NCBI RefSeq assembly: GCF_030286555.1
Contig: NZ_JASVWF010000003.1
Coordinates: 868,001 to 932,000, forward strand
Source of the DNA: Actinomycetospora termitidis
GTDB taxonomy: Bacteria; Actinomycetota; Actinomycetes; Mycobacteriales; Pseudonocardiaceae
DNA length: 64,000 nucleotides
Direction: 5' to 3'
Shown: positions 55,073 to 63,827 of the stretch, in pieces
Layout of the letters: each line of letters opens with the position of its first letter
Numbering within the stretch: the first letter of the stretch is position 1
Program-made: the position numbers and the translations under genes
Notes under the pieces: generated by a model
What the model was told of the DNA's origin: nothing
The model's input: the letters and a program-made list of their open reading frames with translations, nothing else
The model's database searches: none

Positions 55073-57097
55073 TCAGGCGAGCGGCCGGCTCAGGTCGTAG
55101 ACGGTCCGGCCGCCCACGTCGAGCTTCGTGAAGTGCGCCGCGACCCACGTGGCGATCTCGCCCGTGGTGCCCCGGCTCGTCCGGCCACCACGCTGGTCAC
55201 CGGGCGCGTCGCCTCCCGGGGCGCCGCCGCCGGGACCGCCGCCCTCGAGGTAGTACCGGACCTGACCGGTCGCCACGTACTCCTGGAACTGCGCCAGGGT
55301 CGGCGCGGGGTCGCCGCCGTTGAACCCACCCAGGGCCATGACCGGCACCCCGGTCGCGAGCTGCACGGAGGCCTGGCTCATGGCGCCGGTGGTGGCGGCG
55401 GCCCAGCGGGTGCCGGCGCCCTGCAGGAGGGCGACGAGCTGCGGCGACGCCTGCTCGCCCTCCGGGCCGCCGCGCATCCCGCCGGCCTGGTCGTCGGCGC
55501 GGGCGCGGTCCCCGTCGCGGCGCATCCCGCCGCCGGGCCCGCCCATGCCACTGCTCGCCCCGGCCGAGACGATCGAGCCCTGGTGCGGGGTCGCGGCCGT
55601 GACCGCCGCGAGGGCCGTGGACGCGCCGACGGTGCCGAGCAGTGCCAGGACGGTGACGACGACCGCGCCGGCGCGTCGGGCGAGCAGCCTCGGCAGGAGG
55701 AGCCCGACGGCGCCGAGCAGGCCGGCGGCCACGACGACCCAGCGCAGCCACGCGAGCGACTCCGCCTGGGTCAGGACGACCGCGCTCCAGGCCGCCGTCC
55801 CGAGGACGACGACCGCGAGCACGATCCGCGCGGACACGAGCGCGCGGGAGCGCCACAGGACCGACGCCCCGGCGGCCGCGGTGATCGCGACGCCGGGCGC
55901 GAGCGCCACCGTGTAGTAGGGGTGGATGATCCCGCTCATCGCGGAGAACACCACCGTGTGGACGAGCAGCCAGGTGCCGCCGAGCAGCAGCAGGCCGCGG
56001 GTCCGGTCGGTCCGGGGAGCCGTCCGCGTGAACCACAGCCCGGCGACCAGCAGCACGATCCCCGCCGGGAGCAGCCAGGAGGCGTTCGCGGAGAACTCCG
56101 AGGTCAGCATCCGCCACGGGCTCGGCGAGCCGCCGAAGCCGCCGCCACCACCGGGGCCTCCGCCGGGACCACCCGGCCCACCACCGGGCGGCATCCCGCC
56201 CCCCGGCATCCCACCGCCGGGCATCCCACCGCCACCGCCGCGCTCGTTGCCGAGGATGCGGCCGAGCCCGTTGTAGCCGAGGGCGAGCTCGAGCAGCGAG
56301 TTGTCGGTCGAGCCGCCGATGTAGGGCCGGTCGGACGCGGGCCACAGGTCGACCAGCGCGACGTACCACCCCGCCGACACGACGATCGCGACCCCCGCGG
56401 CCAGCAGGTCACCGATCCGCCGCCGGAGCGTGGTGGGGGCGACGAGGACGTAGACCAGCGCGAGGCCGGGGACGACGAGCAGGACCTGCAGCTGCTTCGT
56501 CAGGAAGCCGAGCCCGACGAGCACGCCCGCCGCGACCAGCCACCACGTGCCGGCCTTCGTGCCCGCGGCATCGACGGCGCGGACGGTCACGTACGCCGCG
56601 GCGACCATGCACAGCACGAGCAGGGCGTCCGGGTTGTCGAACCTGAACATCAGCGCCGCGACCGGCATGAACGCCAACAGGGCGGCCGCGGCGAGGGCGG
56701 TCCGGGGCCCCGACCAGCGTCGACACGCCGCGTACACCAGCGCCACCGACGCGACGCCCATCAACGCCTGCGGCACCAGCAGCGACCACGACGAGAACCC
56801 GAAGATCCGACCCGACAGCGCCATGACCCACAGCGAGGCCGGCGGCTTGTCGACGGTGATCAGGCCCGGGGCGTCCAGCGCGCCGAACAGCCAGGCCTTC
56901 CACGACTGCGTCCCCGCCTGGACCGCGGCCGCGTAGAAGGAGTTGGCCCAGCCCGAGGCGCCGAGGTTCCACAGGTAGGTCACCGCGGTCGCGGCCAGCA
57001 GGACCCAGAAGGTGGGCCGGACCCAGCGCGGGTCGTCCACGGTCGCGGCGACGGGTTCGTCGGGCGCCGGGCGGGGCGTGTCGAGGGTGGTGCTCAT
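55073..57097 (-). CDS. GT39/ArnT-like polyprenyl-phosphate glycosyltransferase
   Basis: 674 residues with about 11-13 membrane helices. Near the start NSFYAAAVQ and TVDKPPASLW (Asp83, Lys84) are the typical GT-C catalytic region (first extracytoplasmic loop). Unusual Gly/Pro/Met-rich segments interrupt it: about 287-323, about 530-565 and near the C-terminus. It should move a sugar from polyprenyl phosphate to an acceptor outside. The upstream GT2/GtrA protein probably makes the donor. Start at ATG 57097. Confidence 0.88.
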   Translation of the reverse strand: MSTTLDTPRPAPDEPVAATVDDPRWVRPTFWVLLAATAVTYLWNLGASGWANSFYAAAVQAGTQSWKAWLFGALDAPGLITVDKPPASLWVMALSGRIFGFSSWSLLVPQALMGVASVALVYAACRRWSGPRTALAAAALLAFMPVAALMFRFDNPDALLVLCMVAAAYVTVRAVDAAGTKAGTWWLVAAGVLVGLGFLTKQLQVLLVVPGLALVYVLVAPTTLRRRIGDLLAAGVAIVVSAGWYVALVDLWPASDRPYIGGSTDNSLLELALGYNGLGRILGNERGGGGGMPGGGMPGGGMPPGGGPGGPGGGPGGGGGFGGSPSPWRMLTSEFSANASWLLPAGIVLLVAGLWFTRTAPRTDRTRGLLLLGGTWLLVHTVVFSAMSGIIHPYYTVALAPGVAITAAAGASVLWRSRALVSARIVLAVVVLGTAAWSAVVLTQAESLAWLRWVVVAAGLLGAVGLLLPRLLARRAGAVVVTVLALLGTVGASTALAAVTAATPHQGSIVSAGASSGMGGPGGGMRRDGDRARADDQAGGMRGGPEGEQASPQLVALLQGAGTRWAAATTGAMSQASVQLATGVPVMALGGFNGGDPAPTLAQFQEYVATGQVRYYLEGGGPGGGAPGGDAPGDQRGGRTSRGTTGEIATWVAAHFTKLDVGGRTVYDLSRPLA

Positions 57098-57120
57098 GGC
57101 GGGGTGGGTGCTCCTGGCGG

Positions 57121-58371
57121 TCAGGCGGACTGGCGACGCGGGTGGAACACCCACGCCCGGTAGGCGACGAAGCGCAGCAGGGTCGCGACGGCGTTGGCGA
57201 CGACGAGGGTGACCAGCTCGACCGCGTGCGAGGCCCCGGGGGCGAGGACGTCGAGCAGCGCGAGCGCACCCGACGTCAGGACGAGGCCCAGACCGAACAC
57301 CACCAGGCCCTCGACCTGGCTGCGTCCGGCGTGGCGACGCCCGCGGATGCCGAAGGTCAGGCGGCGGTTGGCCGCGGTGTTGCCGACCGCGGTGATCACG
57401 AGCGCGAGCAGGTTCGACACCTGCGCCGGCATCGCGGTGCGGAACAGCGAGTAGAGCAGCAGGAACGCGAGCGTGGACACGACGCCGATGGCCGCGAACC
57501 GCACGATCTGCGCCGTGGTGCCCGGCGCGACGCCGGCCGCCTCGTCGGCCTCGCCGATGGGGCCGCGCCCGAACTCCCGCCGCAGCTGGGCGACCGGCAG
57601 TGCGCCGGTCGCGAGGGCCTTCCCGACGCGCGCGACGCCCTTGAGATCCGCGACGGCAGTGGCCACGACGTCGACGCGGGAGTCCGGGTCGTCGACCCAG
57701 TCCACCGGCACCTCGTGGATGCGCAGTCCGGAGCGCTCGGCGAGGACGAGCAGCTCGGTGTCGAAGAACCAGCCGGTGTCCTCCACCAGCGGGAGCAGGC
57801 GCTGGGCGACGTCGCGGCGGATCGCCTTGAAGCCGCACTGCGCGTCGGAGAACCGCGCCCGCAGGGTCCCGCGCAGGAGCACGTTGTAGCAGCGGGAGAT
57901 GATCTCGCGCTTCGCGCCGCGGACGACCCGGGAGGTGCGGGAGAGCCGCGACCCGATCGCCAGGTCGGAGTGGCCGGAGATCAGCGGGGCGACGAGCGGG
58001 AGCAGGGCGTTCAGGTCGGTCGAGAGGTCGACGTCCATGTAGGCGAGCACCGGCGCGTCCGACGCCGACCACACCGCCCGCAGCGCGCGACCGCGGCCCT
58101 TCTGGTCGAGGTGCACGACCTCCACCTCGTCGAACCGCGCGGCCAGGTCCTTCCCGACGACGAGGGTCCGGTCGGTCGAGGCGTTGTCCGCCACGGTGAT
58201 CCGGAACGGGTAGGGGAACGCGGCGGTGAGGTGGGCGTGCAGGCGCTCGACGCACGGGCCGAGGTCGCGCTCCTCGTTGAACACGGGCACGACGACGTCC
58301 AGCACCGGGGTCCCGGGGACGACCTCCGGGGCGGGCCGGGTGAGCGGCTGGGGAGCGAGCGTTGCGGTCAT
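57121..58371 (-). CDS. family 2 glycosyltransferase fused to GtrA flippase-like domain
   Basis: 416 residues. Residues 20-250 are a GT-A fold dolichyl-phosphate-sugar synthase: VVVPVFNEERDLGP, ADNASTDRT, LDQKGRGRALR and DVD at 113-115 (metal site). Residues about 270-410 contain four helices of the GtrA type (VRFAAIGVVSTLAFLLLYSL, NRRLTF). It probably makes and flips a polyprenyl-phosphate sugar for the GT39 enzyme 23 bases downstream. ATG at 58371. Confidence 0.9.
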   Translation of the reverse strand: MTATLAPQPLTRPAPEVVPGTPVLDVVVPVFNEERDLGPCVERLHAHLTAAFPYPFRITVADNASTDRTLVVGKDLAARFDEVEVVHLDQKGRGRALRAVWSASDAPVLAYMDVDLSTDLNALLPLVAPLISGHSDLAIGSRLSRTSRVVRGAKREIISRCYNVLLRGTLRARFSDAQCGFKAIRRDVAQRLLPLVEDTGWFFDTELLVLAERSGLRIHEVPVDWVDDPDSRVDVVATAVADLKGVARVGKALATGALPVAQLRREFGRGPIGEADEAAGVAPGTTAQIVRFAAIGVVSTLAFLLLYSLFRTAMPAQVSNLLALVITAVGNTAANRRLTFGIRGRRHAGRSQVEGLVVFGLGLVLTSGALALLDVLAPGASHAVELVTLVVANAVATLLRFVAYRAWVFHPRRQSA

Positions 58372-58534
58372 GTCCTCACCGTCGGAGCCGGACGTGGACG
58401 ATCGGTGGGCCTCGCCTGTGATCGCCCTGTGCATGACGACCAGCGTCGGGAGCGGGCATGTCACCGGGCTGGAGGGATGCTGTGCGGGAGCTGTGCGCCT
58501 GCCTGTCCGCTTCGTCCGGACAGTGATCCGCGTC

Positions 58535-58550
58535 TCTCAGGAACTTTGCA
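58535..58550 (+). promoter_or_regulatory. OmpR-type direct repeat upstream of htrA
   Basis: CTCAG (58535-58539) and TGCAG (58546-58550) are spaced 11 bases, on one DNA face. Similar half-sites in front of mycobacterial pepD/htrA genes bind MprA, so envelope-stress control is possible. The match is weak. Confidence 0.3.
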
Positions 58551-58582
58551 GACTCGTCCACAGTGAGCACACAGCCGACGCG

Positions 58583-58597
58583 GGAACCCTCGGTTCC
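58583..58597 (+). promoter_or_regulatory. palindrome directly before the htrA start codon
   Basis: GGAACC-CTC-GGTTCC is a perfect 6-bp stem with 3-base loop that ends at the base before the ATG. No ribosome site is visible between it and the start. It could fold in the mRNA over the start or be an operator. Confidence 0.5.
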
Positions 58598-60058
58598 ATG
58601 ACCGACCAGGACCCGTTCGCCCGGACCCCGCAGTCCGGCGAGCCCGCCCACTCCGCCGGCCCGGCCCCGCGTGACGGGTCCCCCGGCGCCGGAGTGCGCT
58701 ACGACGACCCGACGACCAACCCCGGCGGCACCGCGACGATGCCGCGCTCCGACCAGCAGTACCCCTCGGCCGGCTGGAACCAGCCCACCGGGCAGCATTG
58801 GGCACCCGGCCCGTCGTCGGGCACCCCGGCCGGGCCTCCGCCGCCCACGAACCAGTGGCCCACCGGCGGCCCCGGGTCGGGCGGTGGCGGTGGACGGCGT
58901 CGGCGCAGCCCCGTCGTGCTCGCGGCCGCCGCCCTCGCCGCGTTGCTCGTCGCCGGGGGCATCGGCGGGGCGGTCGGCTACGAGGCCGCCTCCGCGGGTG
59001 GCTCGGGCACGTCGGTGCTGTCCGGGTCCTCCTCCGACTCCTCGTCCCCCTCGGCCGCCGCGCCCGCGGGGTCGGTCGAGGCGGTGGCGCAGAAGGTCCT
59101 GCCGAGCGTGGTGCAGCTGCGCGGCGCCTCCGGTGAAGGCTCCGGCATCGTCATCTCTGCCGACGGACTGATCCTCACGAACGCCCACGTCCTCGAGGCC
59201 GGGCAGTCGCAGCAGCCGTCGTCGGGCGGGCTCGGCGGCCTCCTCGGCGGCGCCGCGCCGCAGCAGCAGGCCGCACCGCAGCTCCAGGCGGTGTTCCAGA
59301 ACGGGCAGACCGCGCAGGTGCAGGTCGTGGGCACGGACGCGACGGCCGACCTCGCCGTCGTCCGCGCGGTCGGCGTCTCCGGGCTGACCCCGGTGGAGAT
59401 CGGCGACTCCTCGCAGCTGCAGGTCGGCCAGGGCGTGGTCGCCGTCGGGTCGCCGCTGGGCCTGTCCGGCACGGTGACCACCGGCATCGTCTCCGCCCTG
59501 AACCGGCCGGTCGTGGCCGGCGGCGAGGGCTCCGGCCAGGCGACCGTCACCGACGCCATCCAGACCGACGCCGCGATCAACCCGGGCAACTCCGGCGGTG
59601 CGCTGGTCGACATGGAGGGCCGCGTCGTCGGCATCACCTCGTCGATCGCCTCGCTCGGCGGCTCCTCGGGCGGCGGGCAGCAGTCCGGCTCGATCGGCCT
59701 CGGGTTCGCCATCCCGATGAACCAGGCCAAGCGCATCGGTGACCAGCTGGCCCAGCAGGGCTTCGCGACGCAGGCCGTGATGGGCGTCGGCATCGCCCAG
59801 ACCCAGCAGGGCAGCACCGACTCCGGCGCCATCCTCGGCACCATCGCCCCGGGCGGTCCGGCCGCGGGCGCCGGACTCGCGCCCGGCGACGTCGTCACGA
59901 AGCTGAACGACCGGATCATCGACGACGGCGACGCCCTGGTCGCCGCGGTGCGCACCCAGGAGCCGGGCTCCCAGGTGACGCTGACGGTGCAGTCGGGCAA
60001 CGCCGCGCCGCGCCAGGTGCAGGTCACGCTCGGCTCGGAGCGCGCGCCAGGTGCCTGA
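58598..60058 (+). CDS. HtrA/DegP-like serine protease, membrane-anchored with PDZ domain
   Basis: 486 residues: disordered Pro/Gly-rich cytoplasmic N-terminus to 100, one membrane helix (105-127), linker, then the trypsin-fold domain outside. Triad His197 (ILTNAHVL), Asp251 (DATADLAVV) and Ser332 (INPGNSGGALV). PDZ domain about 395-480 (IAPGGPAAGAGLAPGDVVTK). Degrades misfolded envelope proteins. Chosen start is the ATG at 58598; a hairpin abuts it. A shared-stem terminator follows. Confidence 0.93.
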   Translation: MTDQDPFARTPQSGEPAHSAGPAPRDGSPGAGVRYDDPTTNPGGTATMPRSDQQYPSAGWNQPTGQHWAPGPSSGTPAGPPPPTNQWPTGGPGSGGGGGRRRRSPVVLAAAALAALLVAGGIGGAVGYEAASAGGSGTSVLSGSSSDSSSPSAAAPAGSVEAVAQKVLPSVVQLRGASGEGSGIVISADGLILTNAHVLEAGQSQQPSSGGLGGLLGGAAPQQQAAPQLQAVFQNGQTAQVQVVGTDATADLAVVRAVGVSGLTPVEIGDSSQLQVGQGVVAVGSPLGLSGTVTTGIVSALNRPVVAGGEGSGQATVTDAIQTDAAINPGNSGGALVDMEGRVVGITSSIASLGGSSGGGQQSGSIGLGFAIPMNQAKRIGDQLAQQGFATQAVMGVGIAQTQQGSTDSGAILGTIAPGGPAAGAGLAPGDVVTKLNDRIIDDGDALVAAVRTQEPGSQVTLTVQSGNAAPRQVQVTLGSERAPGA

Positions 60059-60060
60059 CG

Positions 60061-60108
60061 GCAGGTGAGCACTTTTCCGTGTCCTGACACGGAATAGTGC
60101 TCACCTGC
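60061..60108. terminator. long hairpin after htrA (shared-stem family member 2)
   Basis: Arms 60061-60083 and 60086-60108 match at 22 of 23 positions with a 2-base loop; outer part GCAGGTGAGCACT, inner TTCCGTGTC. No T-tract. The outer stem is the same as that of the hairpin at 5873-5918. Confidence 0.75.
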
Positions 60109-60184
60109 GCGCAGCGCACACTCCACCCCGTCTCCACCCCCGGGCCGAGGCGGTCGAGGGCCCCCGGATCGCAGGGTGGTCGCC

Positions 60185-60826
60185 ATGACCACGACGGAGA
60201 TCCCCGCACCCGCCCCGGCCTCGTCGACCGGGATGCGCAGCAGCCTGCGCGGCCTGCTCGCCGACGTCGGGCTGCCGATGGGCACGTACTACGGCCTGCA
60301 CCTGCTCGGCGTCGGCGACTCGACCGCCCTGCTGGCCGCGACCGTCGCGGCCGGCGTCCGGGTCGGCGTCGTCGCCCTCCGCACACGGCGCCTCAGCGCC
60401 TTCGCCGCGTTGATGCTGGGGGTCTACGCGATCGGGCTCGCGGCCTCGTTCGTCACCGGCGACCCGCACCTGATGCTGCTCAAGGACTCCGTCGGCACCG
60501 CCGTCGTCGGCATCGGCTTCCTGGTCAGCCTGGCCCTGGACCGCCCGCTCCTGCTGGCGGCGATGGAGGGCATGAACCCCGCGAAGGCGGTCGAGGCCCG
60601 GCGGGCGTACGAGGACATGCCGGGCGCCCGGCGCACGATCCGCGGGGTCACGGCACTCTGGGGCGTGGGCCTGCTCGCCGAGGCGATCCTGCGCATCCCG
60701 GTCGTCCTCGCGCTGCCGATCAGCGTCGGCGTCGCGGTGTCCCAGCTGATGACCGTCGTCGTCATCGTCGGGCTCGTGGTGGTCGGCGGAATCTGGGTAC
60801 GGACCGCCCGCCGCCGCGCACACTGA
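60185..60826 (+). CDS. VC0807/DUF3159-like integral membrane protein
   Basis: 213 residues, about five hydrophobic helices. RSSLRGLLADVGLPMGTYYG and LMLLKDSVGTAVVGIGFLVS and a late RRTIRGVTALWGVGLLAEA segment match the family of unknown function often found near envelope genes. ATG at 60185. Confidence 0.82.
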   Translation: MTTTEIPAPAPASSTGMRSSLRGLLADVGLPMGTYYGLHLLGVGDSTALLAATVAAGVRVGVVALRTRRLSAFAALMLGVYAIGLAASFVTGDPHLMLLKDSVGTAVVGIGFLVSLALDRPLLLAAMEGMNPAKAVEARRAYEDMPGARRTIRGVTALWGVGLLAEAILRIPVVLALPISVGVAVSQLMTVVVIVGLVVVGGIWVRTARRRAH

Positions 60827-60831
60827 CCGTC

Positions 60832-61374
60832 GTGGCCTTCGACGAGCGCGCCCTGGTCCGCGGCCCACAGCCCGCCGTCCCCGAGATCGTTCCCTATGAC
60901 GACGGGTGGCCCGACCGCTTCGAGCAGCATCGACGCCGCATCGCCGTCGCCCTCGGGTCCCGGGCGCACGAGGTGGAGCACATCGGCTCGACCTCGGTGC
61001 CCGGGCTCGGCGCCAAGGACGTCGTCGACGTGCTGGTGGTGCTCGACGATCCCGACGACGAGGCCGCCTACCTGACCGACCTGGAGCGCGCCGGGTACGA
61101 GCTCCGGGTCCGCGAACCGGGGCACCGGGCCCTGCGGGAGACGTCCGGACGGCGGGTCAACGTGCACTGCTACGCCGCGGGCGACGACGAGATCACGAAG
61201 TACCGGCTGCTGCGCGAGCACCTCCGCGCTCACGAGGACGCCCGCCGCACCTACGAGGACGCCAAGCGTGCCCTCGCGGGCCGGGAATGGCCGGACATGA
61301 ACCACTACGCCGAGGCCAAGGGCCCGACGATCCACCGGCTCCTCCGCGAGGCCGGCTGGACGGGAGCCCTGTAG
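60832..61374 (+). CDS. GrpB-family nucleotidyltransferase-like protein
   Basis: 180 residues. VPYDDGWPDRFEQHRRRIAV and EHIGSTSVPGLGAKDVVDVL with the acidic pair DVVDV are GrpB signatures; RRVNVHCYAAGDDEITKYRL and REWPDMNHYAEAKG complete the family. Function is uncertain; the fold is nucleotidyltransferase. GTG at 60832, 5 bases after the preceding stop, so co-transcribed. Confidence 0.88.
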   Translation: MAFDERALVRGPQPAVPEIVPYDDGWPDRFEQHRRRIAVALGSRAHEVEHIGSTSVPGLGAKDVVDVLVVLDDPDDEAAYLTDLERAGYELRVREPGHRALRETSGRRVNVHCYAAGDDEITKYRLLREHLRAHEDARRTYEDAKRALAGREWPDMNHYAEAKGPTIHRLLREAGWTGAL

Positions 61375-61471
61375 CAGAACCGGTGCCGCGACGGCAGGGC
61401 TGGACGGAACCGGACATTCGCGCGACTGTGATCGGCACCACCACCCGCCCCGCCGGCCCCGGAGCGCGCCC

Positions 61472-63827
61472 GTGACGCAGACCAGCACCCCCTTCGTCGG
61501 ACAGAGCCTGCCGCGCCGGGAGGACGAGGCCCTCATCACCGGCCGCGGCACCTGGACCGACGACATCTCCCCGCCCGGCGTCCTGCACCTGGCCGTCGTG
61601 CGCAGCGACGTCGCGCACGGCCGGATCCGCTCCGTCGACGCGACCCGGGCCCGGGAGCACCCCGGTGTCGCCGCCGTGTTCACCGGCGCCGACCTCGCGG
61701 GCGAGTTCGCGGCGGGGATCCCCTGCGGCTGGCCGGTCACCGAGGACATCCTCGTGCCCGACCACCCGCCGCTCGCCGTCGAGGAGGTCAACCACGTCGG
61801 CGACGGGCTCGCGGTCGTGCTCGCCACCTCCGCCGCGGCCGCCCGCGACGCGGCCGAGCTGGTGGAGGTCGATCTCGAGGAGCTCCCCGCGGTCGTCGAC
61901 GTCGAGGCGGCCCTGGAGCCCGGCGCCCCGCTGGTGCACGAGCAGTTCGGCACGAACCACTGCTACACGTGGCCGCTCGCGGTCGGGGACGTCGACGCCG
62001 CCTTCGCGCAGGCCGACGTCGTCGTCGAGGGCCGCTACGTCCAGCAGCGGGTGCTCGCGTCCCCGATGGAGCCGAGAGCCGTCGTCGTCACCCCGGACGC
62101 GTACGGCGGCGGGTTCACCCTCCACACGTCCACCCAGGTGCCGCACTTCGTCCGCGACATCCTCGCCGCGATCTGCGGTGTCTCGGACACCAAGCTCCGG
62201 GTGGTCGCCCCGGACGTCGGCGGCGGCTTCGGCGCGAAGCTCAACGTGTACGCCGAGGAGGCGTTGGCGCTCGTCCTCGCGCGGCGGCTCCGGAAGCCCG
62301 TGAAGTGGACCGAGACCCGCTCCGAGCACCACGTCGCCACGACGCACGGGCGCGGGCAGGTCCAGCACCTCACCATCGGCGCCACCCGCGACGGCCGCAT
62401 CCTCGGGATGCGGATCCGGCTGCTCGCCGACATGGGCGCCTACCTGCAGCTCCTGACGCCGGGCATCGCCGTCTTCGGGGCGTTCACCTACTGCGGGCTC
62501 TACGACTTCGGCGCCTACGACTTCGAGTGCCGCGGCGTGTTCACCAACCTCACGCCGACCGACGCCTACCGCGGCGCCGGGCGCTCCGAGGCCGCCTACG
62601 CCCACGAGCGGATCCTCGACGACCTCGCGCGGGCGCTGGAGATGGACCCGGCCGAGCTGCGGCTGCGGAACCTGCACCCGAAGTTCGACGAGCCGCGCAC
62701 CGTGCCGTCCGGGGTCATGTACGACTCCGGCGACTACGAGCCCTGCATGCGGCGCGCGCTGGAGCTGGTCGACTACGACGGTCTGCGGGCCGAGCAGGCC
62801 GAACGCCGGCGTCGCGGCGACCACGTCGAGCTCGGCGTCGGGATCGGGAACTTCACCGAGTCCGGTGGGCTGTCGCCCTCCAAGGTCGCCGCCGGGGTGC
62901 GGCTGCAGTCCGGCGGCTGGGAGGCCGCGACGGTCCGCATGACGACGGCGGGTCGGGCCGAGGTGGTCACCGGCACCAGCCCGCACGGGCAGGGCCACGA
63001 GACCGCGTGGGCGCAGATCACGGCGGACTCGCTGGGGATCGACCCGGCGGACGTCGAGGTCCTGCACTCGGACACCATGATCGCGCCGTTCGGCCGGGAC
63101 ACCTACGGGTCGCGCAGCCTCGCCGTCGGCGGCAGTGCGGTGTACGGCGCGGCGGAGAAGGTCGTCGCGAAGGCGAAGCTCCTCGCCGCACACCTGCTCG
63201 AGGCGGACCCGGCCGACGTGGAGTTCGCCGCGGGCACCTTCTCGGTGCGCGGGACCGGGGGCGGCGGGATCACCATCCAGGAGGTCGCGGGCGCGGCCTC
63301 GCTCGCCGCCGACCTGCCCGAGGGCATGGAACCCAACCTCACCGCCGACCACAACTTCGACCCGCCGAACTTCACCTGGCCGTTCGGCACGCACGTGTGC
63401 GTGGTCGAGGTCGACACCGAGACCGGCTTCACGACGGTTCGTCGCCGTCGACGACTGCGGCCGGATCGTCAACCCGACGATCGTCGACGGGCAGCTGCAC
63501 GGCGGGATCGCGCAGGGCATCGCCCAGGCCCTCTACGAGCACGCGACCTACGACGAGGCCGGGCAGCCGACCACGGCCACCCTCGCCGACTACGCCGTCC
63601 CCGCCGCCAGCGACCTGCCCGGCTTCGACCTCGAGCAGCGGGTGACGCTCTCACCGACCAACCCGCTGGGCGCGAAGGGGATCGGGGAGTCCGGGGCGAT
63701 CGGGAGCTCACCCGCCGTCGTGAACGCGGTGATCGACGCCCTCGCCGCGCGCGGGGTGACCCACCTGGACATGCCCGTGACCCCGCAACGGGTCTGGCGG
63801 GCGCTGCACGGGACAGGAGTGGCCTAG
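61472..63827 (+). pseudogene. form II CoxL-like molybdenum hydroxylase large subunit, frameshifted
   Basis: Large, molybdopterin-binding subunit of a xanthine dehydrogenase/carbon monoxide dehydrogenase-family enzyme. The frame from GTG 61472 contains the family signatures, including TDAYRGAGRSEAAY near 365-371 (the form II AYRGAGR loop) and GQGHETAWAQI. At 63436-63443 the frame breaks; the remaining part, FVAVDDCGRIVNPTIVDGQ to the catalytic Glu in GIGESGAIG and the end, lies one frame over. Restoring one more GGTTCGTC joins both into a 787-residue protein of usual length. No small or medium subunit lies in the window. Confidence 0.88.

Noticed and set aside
5868-60108. attC-like integron sites, because two hairpins share outer but not inner stems.
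   Set aside because: No integrase gene and no cassette array; the elements are single and 54 kb apart.
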